From Hyparrhenia diplandra (lineage: Eukaryota > Streptophyta > Magnoliopsida > Poales > Poaceae), in assembly GCA_015847255.1 (NCBI GenBank), contig JADLZK010011575.1:93397-157396 (forward strand): DNA of 64,000 nucleotides, read 5' to 3'. The notes under the pieces are model-generated. The model saw only the letters and a program-made list of their open reading frames with translations. It was not told where the DNA came from and made no database searches. The translations under genes and the position numbers were made by a program. Position 1 is the stretch's first letter. Each line of letters opens with the position of its first letter. Shown one piece after another: positions 22,641-32,999 of the stretch.

Positions 22641-23870
22641 ACGTAACGTCACAAACACCATCGTCCCATAAACACCAACAAAACAAAATAACACATGGAC
22701 TACAACTAATTAAAACGTCTAACCGGTGTTCATCACCGCATGGTACTCAAACTCGAGGGAGGACGGATCTATCGAACATCAACAAATGCTTGCAAGCACA
22801 CAACCAAAAGGTAGCAAAAGTCGTTCGATCTAGATCATCTAGCTTAGAGCTAAGCTAGCAAAATGTACAAACACACATAGAGTATATAGTGCCCGAGAGC
22901 ATCATCGTAGACCGGCTCGCTTATTCCAACGCCGCAAGAAGGAAGAACAAACTACACTCGCCCGCGGATCCTACACTCCTCATTTGCCGCAGAACACCCA
23001 CCGCAGCGGCCATACTAATCTGGCCCCCATTCGGCCCGGTGCTGCAGTATCTCCACCATGGCCGGGCGTAGCGTCTGGCGAGGCGGTTGGGCGGGCGGGG
23101 CGATCTTTGCCCGGTTACCCAATGCGACAAAGAAATCGCCGTGCGACTTCCGGTGCGGCTGCTGGCGCAGCTCACGTTCGTCAACGCCGGCGGCCGCCGC
23201 CGCTAAGTCGCGCTCGATCTCCCCCGCAGAACACCTCGGGCACCGTCGTCATCGGCGGCGGTGTTCCGCCCCTCAGAGCGTAAGAGCGTGAACGTCGGGC
23301 GGCGCATGCCCCGAGTCGGTGGCTTGTTTCATCTTGTCGAGGCGGGCGGCGGTGTCGCGGCCTTCCACGAACACGGCGCACATGCTCCTCGCTTCGAAGC
23401 ACGCCCGGGTTGCGAATCTGGCAAGCTTTGGTGATGAGACTTCGCCGATACTGCGGTGCGTAGCAATACGCCCTCCCGACCGTAGGACCCGCCGAGACAG
23501 ACCGGTCTAGTCGGATGCTCCGTCCCACCGGGTCGACACGCCGCTTTCATCTGCGAGCGGTGGCCCGCAGATTGAAGAGGTCCTCCATAGGATGCTCTGT
23601 GGTGCATGGCGGACAGCGCATCGCAAGCTCCACAAGCAAGTGCTCGACGGAAGGTTCTCCATGGCGCGGCGCGGCGGCGAGTGATGGGGGCTTTTTGTTG
23701 GAAGCTCCGAGCGGCGGGTGGTGGGAGGTGAGCGGCAGCGTGTGGCTTCGATTCAGGCGGAGAGTAGCAATAATATACGGGTGGCGGGTGCGTTCCCCGT
23801 GCGGTGGGACATGGGATTTTCCTTTTTTTGGAGCGGACAGACGTTTACGGCGACATGACCGGCGCCAATT
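22640..23870 (-). other. GC-rich conserved segment G, copy 3, with AT-rich 3' flank
   Basis: 22,640-22,880 matches 9,410-9,600, and the G core lies at about 23,000-23,690. On the minus strand, 'HLLVELAMRCPPCTTEHPM' then 'EDLFNLRAT' sits near 23,640-23,550, and a lysine-containing 'LDKMKQ' element lies near 23,340. This copy has the longest minus frame on its 5' side (176 codons, 24,077-23,547), which ends just after the EDLFNLRAT motif. The family is unknown. Confidence 0.4.
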
Positions 23871-24480
23871 ACCGACAACATTTGATAGAGCGGCGTCACG
23901 TACACCTTGCGCGTGCGTGTCTCCCTCTAGCGTGTATCTAGGCACGTCTCGGTTGAGATCGCCCATCTCTCTCGATCGGTAGCGGCACCGATTGGGCGGA
24001 CGAGGACCTGTCTGCACGTATATACTTACGTTACCCCGAATACTTGCCCGATTTGCCTTGTCGATTATCGAATACATTATATCCGATAGTACGCAGATAC
24101 GCCCGCCCTGGGGCGGGGAGAGTTAATTCGCGTAGCGCCAAAGCGCCCTCCGCTCGTTGATCCTAGTCCTCGATTCTCCGTGCATGGCCATAGTGGCAAT
24201 CTAGCCCGTTAGGACTCTTTCCTTTTGTTTTTAAAAAATATTTCATTTTTCAATTCAATAGAAAATAAAAGGAAAACACCATCGAATAGTCCCACGAAAA
24301 AAATAGCGGTGCTATAGATCACTTTCGAATTTGGCTTCAAATCCCAAAATTCTGTCACATTGAATGGTTAAAATGTACCAACGCATGCATGGATTATGAA
24401 ATGTCGGTAAACAAAATAACTAATAATTACACAGTTTAGATGTACATTGCGAGACGGATCCATTTGAAATGTGTCGATGG
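23871..24480. repeat. Unassigned sequence joining two G copies
   Basis: 24,170-24,300 matches 8,195-8,320 and 62,135-62,260. The rest (GC-rich, with a 'ccgccctggggcggg' palindrome near 24,105-24,119) is unique in the window. No gene is visible. Confidence 0.45.
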
Positions 24481-25600
24481 GAAAGTGCCAATTTTCAGGA
24501 TTTAAACACGACCTTAGGCAAAACAAGTTTGGCAACCAATTTGCACGGAAGATACATTGCATGTGAGCATCATCGAGCCCGCTTATGCCCACCCCCGGCA
24601 AGGCGTAACATATTACACTCGCCGCGGATCCTACGGTCCCATTTGCGGTACACCCGGTCGGCGGCAATATCGATCCTGGTTTTCCGGCTGGGCACCGCGA
24701 TAGTACCGTCTCCCCATCTACACCGATGCCCGCCCGGCGATGCACCGGTTGGGCAAGAGGAGGATGAAGATGCCGCCTCTCTCCATAGGGGCACCACTAA
24801 GTCGCCGCGTCGCGGCACTTTCGGTGTTTCTAAGAAGTACTTTTCGTGGTCGTTCGCGGTCCTCCTCCAAAGGTGCGACCATCGTCGCCGCCGTGTCGTG
24901 CTCAATCTCCGCAACACCTCTCGGGCAAGGTCGTCATCGGGCGGCGGCGGCGTTTCCACCAGAGAGCGTAAGGGCATGAACGCACGGCCCGCATGCCCCG
25001 AGTCGGCGTTTGTTTCGGCTTGTCGAGGTAGGCGGTGTCGCGCCTTCCACGAACACGGCGGACATGCTCGCTCCGGCACGGCCCGGGTTGCCGACCTTGC
25101 CAAGCTTGGTGATGAGACTCACGCGCGATACTCGCGCGGTAGTAGTAGCTGACGGTTGTAGACCCGCCCGATATAGCACCCGGTCTGGTCGGATGCTCCG
25201 TCCCACCAGGTCGCGACACCGCTTTCATCTCGCGAGTGGTGGCCCACAGATTGAAGAGGTCCTCCATAGGATGCTCTGCGTGCATGGCGACAGCGATCGC
25301 AAGCTCCACAAGCAAGTGCTCGGAAGGTTTCCATGGCGCGACGCGGCGAGGGGTGGAGGCTTTTTTGTCGGAAACTCGAGCGCGGTGGGTTTTTTTGCTG
25401 GAAACTCGGCGCGGCGGGGTTTTTTTTGGAATGGGTGAACAGCAGCAATGCGGGTGTGTAGCCCGCACGGAGACGTGAGATTTTATGGCGGCGGGCCGGT
25501 GCTCGGCGGGGAGGTCGATCGTCGGACATAAAACCCACGCCGCGGAACACGGCAAAGGAAATGGGCGACGCCCTATCCTAGTGCTTGGCGTCACGTAAGT
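24480..25600 (-). other. GC-rich conserved segment G, copy 4
   Basis: This is the longest minus frame of any G copy: 230 codons from 25,594 to 24,902, including 'HLLVELAIAVAMHAEHPM', then 'EDLFNLWAT', then a basic stretch with 'DKPKQ'. A second minus frame (177 codons, 25,103-24,570) overlaps it. Positively charged and proline-rich runs dominate. If G is a gene, this copy is the best preserved, but its N-terminal 60 residues look like translated leader (C-rich and T-rich runs). I recognise no family. Confidence 0.4.
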
Positions 25601-26042
25601 CTAGTCTCATTTGAGTTTCATACGAAGTTTTTTTAAAAAAATTACACAAAGGTGCAACTTCGGACGCCACAATACGCACGCACACTCACCCCTATGAACG
25701 CACGTCACGCAATCCCTACCCCTATGAGCACCTCCAGAAGGATTGGGCAAAAGCCGATCTGACGGAGATTCTCGAAGTCACCATAGGCCTCGTTGTCGGC
25801 AGTTCTTATTTTGGTTTGATTCCCCATATGACATAGTGCTAGTGACATTATTGTTCACAAATCTTATAAATCTCTTTTTTGTAGTTTCATAAACTCGAGA
25901 GTTGTGTAAGGGCCTGTTTGGCGGGGCTCGCTGGCGGGCTCGGCTCCTCCACTATAGCACGCAGAGCCGGGAGGAGCCCAAAATAAGCTTCTCGGCTCCC
26001 GTGAACAATGGTGGTGGTTGTGAGTGAGAGAGGGAGGGAGTG
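25600..26042. repeat. Duplicated segment upstream of the Athila insertion
   Basis: It matches 10,690-11,145, including the hairpin (here imperfect) and the 'gagagagggagggagtg' run. It breaks off at about 26,042 where Athila gag sequence begins. Confidence 0.65.
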
Positions 26043-26541
26043 GTGGTTGTCCGAAGGACGAGCCACTTCTCCATGCCATGATGTGGGCGGGCGAGGATGT
26101 ACTCTTGCGGCCTCTCCCCGCCGCCGGTATGGGTTCCATTGCCGTCTGTTGAAAGTTGGAAATTCTTGCCCGCAGGGGCATTGGTTTTGCCCATTGGGAA
26201 GAACCTTGCGAGGAATGCGGTGGAGCATTTACTCCAAGTGCCGCGACCTCCTTGTCCTTGTAGAACCATTGCTTCGCCTTCCCCACAAGGGAGAAGGGAA
26301 ACAAGCGAGCCCGATTGCATCCGGCTCAACGTCCTTGATGACGATTGTGTCGCACAACCCAAGAAGTTCGGAGATGAGCATTTGCGTCCTCGCTTGGCGG
26401 TCCCACGTAATGGACTTGCTTGTACCATCGTGATGAGGCCGGTCCTTAACTCAAAGTTCTTGTCGCCCAAGTTGACACGGGGCCAAGCGGGACATTGCCC
26501 ACGGCAGGGGACGAGTAGTCACGGAGTGTCTTGGTGGCCAT
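26043..26541 (-). pseudogene. gag: Athila-type gag, N-terminal part
   Basis: It begins at 26,541 with MATKTLRDYSSPAVGNV and continues after a frameshift with 'GDKNFELRTGLITMVQ', 'GKAKQWFYKDKEVAAL', 'WSKCSTAFLARFFPMGKTN', 'ISNFQQTAME' and 'PQEYILARPHHGMEKW'. This matches the retrotransposon gag domain of the Athila/RIRE3 lineage, which forms the capsid of the virus-like particle. The zinc knuckle and everything downstream are missing. At least three frame changes occur within 500 bases. Confidence 0.88.
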
Positions 26542-26811
26542 GAGTGTTGATGAAGATGGTACTTGGATGACGGGTGCAACCTCCGGGAGTGATGGCGGGA
26601 GGAGTGGCTGAGCTCGACTCCTTCCGGCGGCCTCTCCGGATCGTCGGCGAAGTTTTTCGCAGGTTGCGACCAAATCATACACTATCTCTGTTTTCGTCCA
26701 CAACAGAAGAAAACAAAAAGAGTTAACTGCAAAGATTAGGGGCTATCATCCATACATGTGGTTATGATCATCTTTATTAATATTTTTTTAACCTTGCCTT
26801 CCCGCAAGAAC

Positions 26812-26904
26812 GGCGCTTTAAATGCTTGTTGGCGTTTCTTAACGTTATTACTACGAATAGATTTTAAACCTATCCTAAGCAATGGCGCTTTAAATGCTTG
26901 TTGG
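26812..26904 (-). other. Primer-binding region, present twice
   Basis: The LTR end CCAACA followed by 'agcatttaaagcgcc' occurs at 26,904-26,884 and again at 26,832-26,812, 72 bp apart. The second copy continues 'gttcttgcgggaaggcaagg', close to the usual Athila primer-binding sequence. A small tandem duplication across the LTR/leader junction is the simplest reading. Confidence 0.55.
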
Positions 26905-28487
26905 CATTTCTTAGCACAATCACTAAGAATAGATATTATGATTAATGATAACGTCAAGAGAACGTCGGTGATAGATGAATTGAATATTGCAAGGGTCAAC
27001 CCGCAAGCGCGCGGATCTATCATCGTAGCATTTCACCCCGGTGAGTAATCGGGTATCGTTCATTTATATTTTCCCATGGGAAGGCAGGTTTAGATTTAAA
27101 ATGATGATGATATAGCCCACAATGTATGTATGGATAGCCACTAATCATATATCTGAGGGTAAGTGATAATAATATTGGAGATAGTGGTGACACACACACT
27201 TCTTGAGCACTAGAAGGAATAAATAGAAAATAACATAAAAAGGAAAATCTATGTTGAGTTGGCTATTCTAATATCGCCAATGCGTTAGACTATAGTCTAC
27301 ATACGTCATTTATGGTTCATAGTAGAGATGGGCTAAAGTGATGAGGAGATGCCCATCGGGTATATCCGGCCGGTTGCACTTGATAAGACTCCAACCCAAC
27401 ACCCGGACGTGGAGGAGTGCAAAGGACGGATAGAGTTGTCACACCTCTCGCCGCCTACCTCACTACCGTGGGATGCCGGCATTTCCCGGATGATTCCCTA
27501 TAGACCTAAGCACCATGCTTACATTTATAGAGAACTACCTAAACTCCCAGCGGTACCCCGACCCTACGGATCGACGGGGAAAGAGTAAAGGTAAACCCGA
27601 AGGTACACTGGACCATCACTTTCGAACTTAGTTCTACTACGTTCCAAGAATAAAATATGATTCAATTAGCCTAAAGTTAGTCATGTTAATTATCACATTA
27701 TACTAACTATACTCTAGTTGGCACAATATGAATATAACATGAGGGTAACTATACTCTAGTTCATATGCATTGCGATATAAATAATGAGACTTGAATAAAG
27801 GAAAGAACTTCATAGTAAATTACCAAAAGATCCTTCCAAGGAGACAAGCCCTCCTTGAAGCTCCGCCTAACTCAAATACTAACACTAAACTAATGAAGAG
27901 GAGAGAGTGGTGCTCAAGGTGAGGATGTAACAATGTGAAGTGTGTTGTGTTGTGTGTGTGTGTTCATAGTGAGGAGTGCCTCTCTTTATATAGTGGAGAG
28001 GAGGAGGGAATGGAGGGCTCTCCTTGCTTTGAGCTCTTCTTGGCGGGAACGAAAGTTTGCACAACATGCAACGGCCGCTTGAAGTTCGCACCAAACCGCC
28101 GGGAGAAAGGCGGGAGCAGAAATTTTAAATTTGGCGCCGGCCGCCAAGATTTGGGCCGGCCCGGCCCTCGGTGGGCCTCTCGGCCCCGCCTTCTCCGTAA
28201 GCGTTTTGTCACTTGTATGTTGGGCCTATGGTGGTGCATGGGCCGGTTTATGTTTGCGGGGTTTGGTCTCCTTGCTCAATCCACTCCTTGGCGTCTTTTA
28301 TTCAAATGCGCTTTCTAATTTATTTGGCAACTTTGTACTGTTTCCACTTTTATACCCGCAAGACATAATTTCTAGAATACAAGTGGAACTAGGTTAGAAG
28401 TAAAGGTATATGCATCATAAGTTTGCCTCTTTCTCATGAATTGGATATAAGTTGGCGGTATAATATACTCAATAATGACCGCCAACA
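26899..28487 (-). repeat. Athila-type 5' LTR, 1,589 bp
   Basis: The ends are TGTTGG (28,487) and CCAACA (26,899), a perfect 6-bp terminal inversion. On the minus strand a TATATAAA box lies at 27,985-27,992, followed by A/C-rich transcript-start sequence. The length fits the long LTRs of this lineage. It contains a GT-rich tract near 27,945-27,963. Confidence 0.8.
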
Positions 28488-29511
28488 CATCTTAAGAAGT
28501 TATACTACAAGTTTTATGTTCATGACTTGTTGTCTTTGAAACCATAGATGCTCAAAAAATGTTGTTATACAAGCTTCATAGACATGATTTATAGAATTTT
28601 AGAAAGAAAAACCATCAATTTTATAATTACTATGAGATAAAATGAAAATTTTGGTAGCTTGTTTGTTTTCCAAACCGACAGACGGTCCCACCATGCGGCG
28701 CTTTCCTTGTTCCCCAAAAATTTTACCAAAATTGCTTGGCCGAGCATTCGCATAAAGCATAAAAACCTCTCATCCCGAGTTTTCCATGCCGACAGAGCGG
28801 TCCCACCACGCGCCTTCTCCTGTGTCCTAGAGCTCAACTATTTACCGGTGGCGCTCTTTTCCTTGTGCATGCCAAAAATTTTTAGTAAATTTGCTTCCAA
28901 TGCCGACGCCGAGCATTCACAAAACGCAAAATCCCTCATCCGCCTCCTCACCAGGCCATTCTAGGGTATACCGACCCCGCATGAATTTTAATGTTGGATG
29001 ATGTTGGCATTAGAAGGATAAATTTGGTCGAAAAAGGGCATTAAAACTGCAAAGAAACCTAAGTTGTCGCCCCCACCGCCATTGACAACCACCACCGCCG
29101 CAACCAACTACCGCCCTCGCCATTCTAGGTTTTCATGCCGACGGCGCATCCACGCGCGACCACCCGCCCAACCCATCTCCGATCCATCTCCGACGCTGCG
29201 ATCTGCGCGGGTTAATCACTCGCTCGCACGGCTACGACGAGGCCGCCCTCCCTCATCATCTCCAACTCGGTCCACTTGGGGCACGAGGCACCATCTCTTT
29301 TGTAGGGGAGACCGCAGGTCCGCCGGCCCACCAACGACGGCTTCATCCTCCACCCGAGGCCTTGGAAGCGCCGCTTCGTCATCTCCGACTAAACCTAGCG
29401 GTTTGTGTAGTCCTCATAAACCGCCTAAGAATTGAACTAAAAAGCCAGATAGTACTAGGCCCCGCTAATTTTCAGCGACTGAAATTTTGAAATCTGTTCA
29501 GCGGCGAAGGT
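28488..29511 (+). repeat. Duplicated segment with an exon-like GC-rich stretch, copy 2
   Basis: It matches 11,290-12,046 with two stretches absent from copy 1 (about 28,565-28,680 and 28,981-29,060). The 123-codon plus frame (29,064-29,435) ends GLCSPHKPPKN as in copy 1, while its start codon region differs. No family is recognised. Confidence 0.45.
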
Positions 29512-29665
29512 GGTAGTGCTCTACCGCCTGGTAAACGGAAGGTCCGGGTTCAAGCCTAGCCTCCCGCGATATTGCACATGATGCGGGTAAGGCTTAGCGC
29601 TAAAATACCCTACCCCGCATCCCGCCAAGAAGGCGGGAGCCTACGGCTTCTTTGGTACGCCATTT
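29512..29665 (+). mobile_element. tRNA-derived SINE (Au-like), copy C (orthologous position to copy A)
   Basis: The B box is GGTTCAAGCC (29,547-29,556), with the same body blocks and tail as copy A. The target duplication is ttcagcggcgaaggt (29,497-29,511) and its near-copy at 29,666-29,681. Identical placement shows that the SINE was already present before the segment was duplicated. Confidence 0.8.
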
Positions 29666-29681
29666 TTCAGGCGGCGAAGGT

Positions 29682-30336
29682 GCTTCGATGATTTCCATCC
29701 AACGTAGCCCATCAATGCATCATCAGGCAGGGGAAGACATAGCGAGCACACAAATGTCGCCTGAATTTTTCATTTTCGCCCCGAGGAAAGGTGATAATTT
29801 TGTGCTCGATTGATATATAGAGTGTAGATATCGAACTTGGCCGACCGCTACTATAATGTTGTTATCGTTGGGTGTTTTTGTCATAGGAAGCCGCAACTAC
29901 TGCCGCTTATTTTCTTCACGGACCATCGATGTGGCGGGAAGAGATAGAGAGCACGCAGTTGTCGCCCGATTTTTTAGTCGTGCAGAATCGAAAGTGAAGG
30001 TGATAACTTTATCCTAAGATGGATATATCGAAGTTGTTAGATACCTAACCCCATTAATCGACCGCTACAATGTAAGTGAGGGAAGGTGGTACCTTTATCC
30101 CGGATGGATATCTAGAGTTGTAGATCCTGAACAATACACCTGACTGCTACTATAACTATAATGTTGTTATCTATGTGTTTTTGTCATAGGAAAGCGCAAC
30201 TCACGCTTCTTATTTTCTTTATAAAAAAGTTCCTATTAAATGAACTGTTGCTAAACTACGGTTTATATTCCTCTCTATTCCTCAACTACATATTTTTTGC
30301 GATCTGTGCCTCTTTGGTTTGTTTAGTCCTCATAGA
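29682..30336 (+). repeat. ~0.3-kb tandem units, second array (cut off by a CACTA end)
   Basis: It continues the duplication of 12,195-12,860. The landmarks 'cataggaa' fall at 29,882 and 30,185. The homology to copy 1 stops at 'gtttagtcctcatagac', exactly where the CACTA terminus starts. Confidence 0.75.
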
Positions 30337-31290
30337 CACTATATAAAAAAGGCTAATAACCGCCAGTGAGCCCAGAGATGTCGCTAATACTTGGCGTCGT
30401 GTTGTGACATTACCGACGCTAGCGGGCTGGGTGAGCGTCGGTAATAGGCGTCGGATGGTCCCACGGGACCAATACTGGCGTCGATAATAGGAAGTCATTA
30501 CGTCGGCGTGTTCATGTAACGCGTTTGTTTTCTTAATCCGCACGCCGTTTTCCTTTGGTCGGGCAACACCGACGCGGCGCTACGGCAGCGCTTTTGAAAC
30601 CGATGTCTGTCCGAGAATTCAACGTATCTCGGACACGCGTTTCATCACGGCGCATTTTCAAGACCGATCGACCGTGGATGCAACCCTTAATTCAGGCGCG
30701 TTTTTACTTACGTGGACACCTTTTCATCACCGCTTTGTCTATACTATTACGAGTATTACAGGCACGGCGGCGTGGATTCACAGACTTCGCGTGGTCGATA
30801 CCCGTCCGTGTTGCTTGACACCGGTATAGACGCGTGCCGCAGATATACCGACGCTTGGAGCGATTACAAGGGTGCAGAGCGCCACGTAAATTAAAGTCGC
30901 GTTTATTTTCAGATGAGTTGTGTTAGGAGGTGTACGTACATGTCCCAACCACTACCGACGCAGCGTTTATTTTCGGGACGAAGTTGTGTTATCGGGTGTG
31001 CGTACATGTCGCAACCACTACCGACGCCGCGTTTATTTTCGACGAAGTTGTGTTAGGAGGTGTGCGTACATATCGCAACCACTACCGACCGAGCGTTTTA
31101 TTTTTCGGACGAAGTTGTGTTAGCGGTGTGCGTACATGTCGCAGCTCCTACCGACGCGTGGCGTATAGTTTTAGACGAGTTGTGTTATCGGTGTCTCAGA
31201 CATGTCACCACCCACTACCGACGCCGGCGTTTAGTTTTAGACGAGATGTGTAGCGGTGTCTCGTACATGTCGTGAATCGGCTACCGAGGC
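30337..31290 (+). mobile_element. CACTA (En/Spm-type) transposon terminus and subterminal region
   Basis: The terminus CACTATATAAAAAAGGC at 30,337 follows 'aga', and the subterminal region is rich in 'taccgacgc'-type motifs (about 30,400-30,470). This is followed by a tandem array. CACTA transposases bind such subterminal repeats. The matching 3' end, which should read ...TAGTG then 'aga' and resume the interrupted repeat, is not found in this window, so the element is one-ended here. Confidence 0.7.
30898..31290 (+). repeat. Subterminal tandem repeats, about six units of ~66 bp
   Basis: The units share 'gacgaagttgtgtta', 'gtgcgtacatgtcgcaacc' and 'actaccgacg'. The last two are more diverged. 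Position and motif fit the transposase-binding subterminal repeats of CACTA elements. Confidence 0.75.
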
Positions 31291-32439
31291 TGGGGTCATT
31301 TACTGACGATGTGTTGTCGCCACCGTCAGGCCGCTTTGCCGGTATTGCGGACACGATTCGTAAACAGACGCTTTGGGGTGCGCGTGCCTCAGAATCGTCG
31401 CGATGTTACGCCGTCGCGTTGTTGCCAGAGTCCACAGTTAATGCTGCGGGTGTCCGAAAGCGTTCTGTGCACGCGTCGCTGAGCGACGCCTTCAGTGCAC
31501 GCGCCGTATTTGTCTCGAAGTCTCACAAATGCCCGCCCCGCTAGAGACGATGGATGTTGACACGGCGTGTGCAGGACTAAATTTGGCCGGGCCCGCATCC
31601 GATTTTGAACGGGACGCCGCTTCGCCCGCAGGCCGACCTTCCTTTGGGCCTGAATTTGGACGCATGTTAGGCCCGTTCTCTTGTGGTACAACGAGCCGGG
31701 TCATTTTTCCGTCGCGTAGGTTATAACACTGCGGACATATTATTATATAAATATAATGCGTTGCCACACACTTCAACACCGCTCTCTCTCTCGGTGGTGG
31801 TGGCACACCGCAGGGGTGGGGGGGGGGGCAGCGGAGGAGCGCGACGCACGGGACGGCGGCTATATATATCGTTGTTGATTGATTTGCTACGCCACGCTAT
31901 ATATCGTATTTGGATCGCCTCCTTGGTGTCCGGTGTATCGCCGAACCTGCGCGGCGACGCGACGCAGGCTCCAAGTTGGAAGTTGTTCCTCCGTTGGATG
32001 CGTATTTGGAGGATCTTACGCCGAAAGCAGGTCCTCCGGCACCGCAATCAGAAGCATGTCGCCACGGCATCCGGAGGTGGCATAGTTTCTCGGTTGAATG
32101 GAGGCTAGGGTTTTTTCCTTACCCCATACATGCTTCCCAAGAAGCAATCTCAACCGCTGAATCCAACCGAGATCAACGGTGCACAAGCTAACCGGGCTTG
32201 TCGCCGGTTTAGCTGCTTTGTTGGGCTCCAAATTCATCCTCCATCCGGAAGGATAGCCCAACAAAATCTGTTCCTCATCATCCACAAACTCACTAAGACG
32301 AGGCTTTTACGCCTTGCTTCATTTCATTGTAATCCAATCCACAAGCATCCGCAATTCAGCATAGGTAGCCTCCGGTTTGCAAAGTGCTTGTCCTCGAAAG
32401 TGTGGGGAAAAAAAAAAACTTCCGAATGACCCTTCCATT
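31291..32439 (+). other. GC-rich sequence beyond the CACTA subterminal repeats, no identified gene
   Basis: It may be the interior of the CACTA element. A TATA-like 'ttatataaatataa' lies at about 31,742-31,755, followed by pyrimidine-rich sequence, which could be a promoter. Plus frames of 141 and 93 codons (31,683-32,108; 31,910-32,191) have no recognised domain. A G-rich run (13 or so G, about 31,816-31,829) is present. The content is unique within the window. Confidence 0.35.
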
Positions 32440-32956
32440 CCAGTCTTGATTCATTGCCATGATAAAGCTCAATCCGCATTAACGCGAGAATGCATTGATA
32501 ACACTAGCCTTCACACAACCAAAGTAATCACTACGGATGTGTACACAAAGAAATCAGTTCCACACCACAAGCGGTCATCTTGAAAGCAAAGTTTCAATAA
32601 ACCATAAAAGTGCACTATCAACCGCGGCAAAATGAAAGTGCCACAAATAAACAAACAAGTTTCGTCATTAGTCTTATGAAGTCAGCATCTCAATTTTTAA
32701 AATATGACAAAAGAAAAAGATGACAAGCTAGACGTTCATGAGTAGAAGTTCCATCCATTGTAAACTCGACAATGTACAAAATACGACACAAAGAGTTTTA
32801 CAAGCCATGTGGGTCGTAATGCTTGGTCGCACACAACGCATGCTCATAAAGATCAACAATACTCCTATCATGCATATCCCCTCGATGTGCACAAAGTCAA
32901 GGAAGAGACCCAAGCACAAGGCAAAAATGTTACTTTTATGTCCTTGGAAGTGCTAA
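32440..32956 (-). repeat. 3' end of an F-box-type gene, copy 1
   Basis: This stretch, beginning 'cttccgaatgacccttccat', is duplicated at 35,205-35,730. On the minus strand it lies downstream of the FBD region, so it is likely 3' untranslated sequence. The frames in it are short and not conserved. Confidence 0.6.
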
Positions 32957-32999
32957 ACATTAGTTTCGCCGCTTAGCTGCCCATCCACATATTCACAAT

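Larger units (their letters stand above)
26043..28487 (-). mobile_element. Truncated Athila/RIRE3-type Ty3/Gypsy element (5' LTR, leader, partial gag)
   Basis: On the minus strand: a 5' LTR starting TGTTGG at 28,487, its end CCAACA near 26,899, a primer-binding-like site, then gag cut short at about 26,043. pol and the 3' LTR are absent. The empty duplicate (11,140-11,310) has about 150 bp between the flanks, so insertion was accompanied by loss of host sequence. The flanking base pairs on the LTR side are 'catct', but no second copy survives. Confidence 0.8.

Noticed and set aside
24100..24120. GC palindrome as a second Helitron 3' end
   Set aside because: No CTRR at the correct distance after the palindrome, and no paralogous empty site.
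24469..25152. 227-codon plus frame
   Set aside because: It lies in segment G, where the motifs conserved among six copies are on the minus strand. The plus frame is not conserved.
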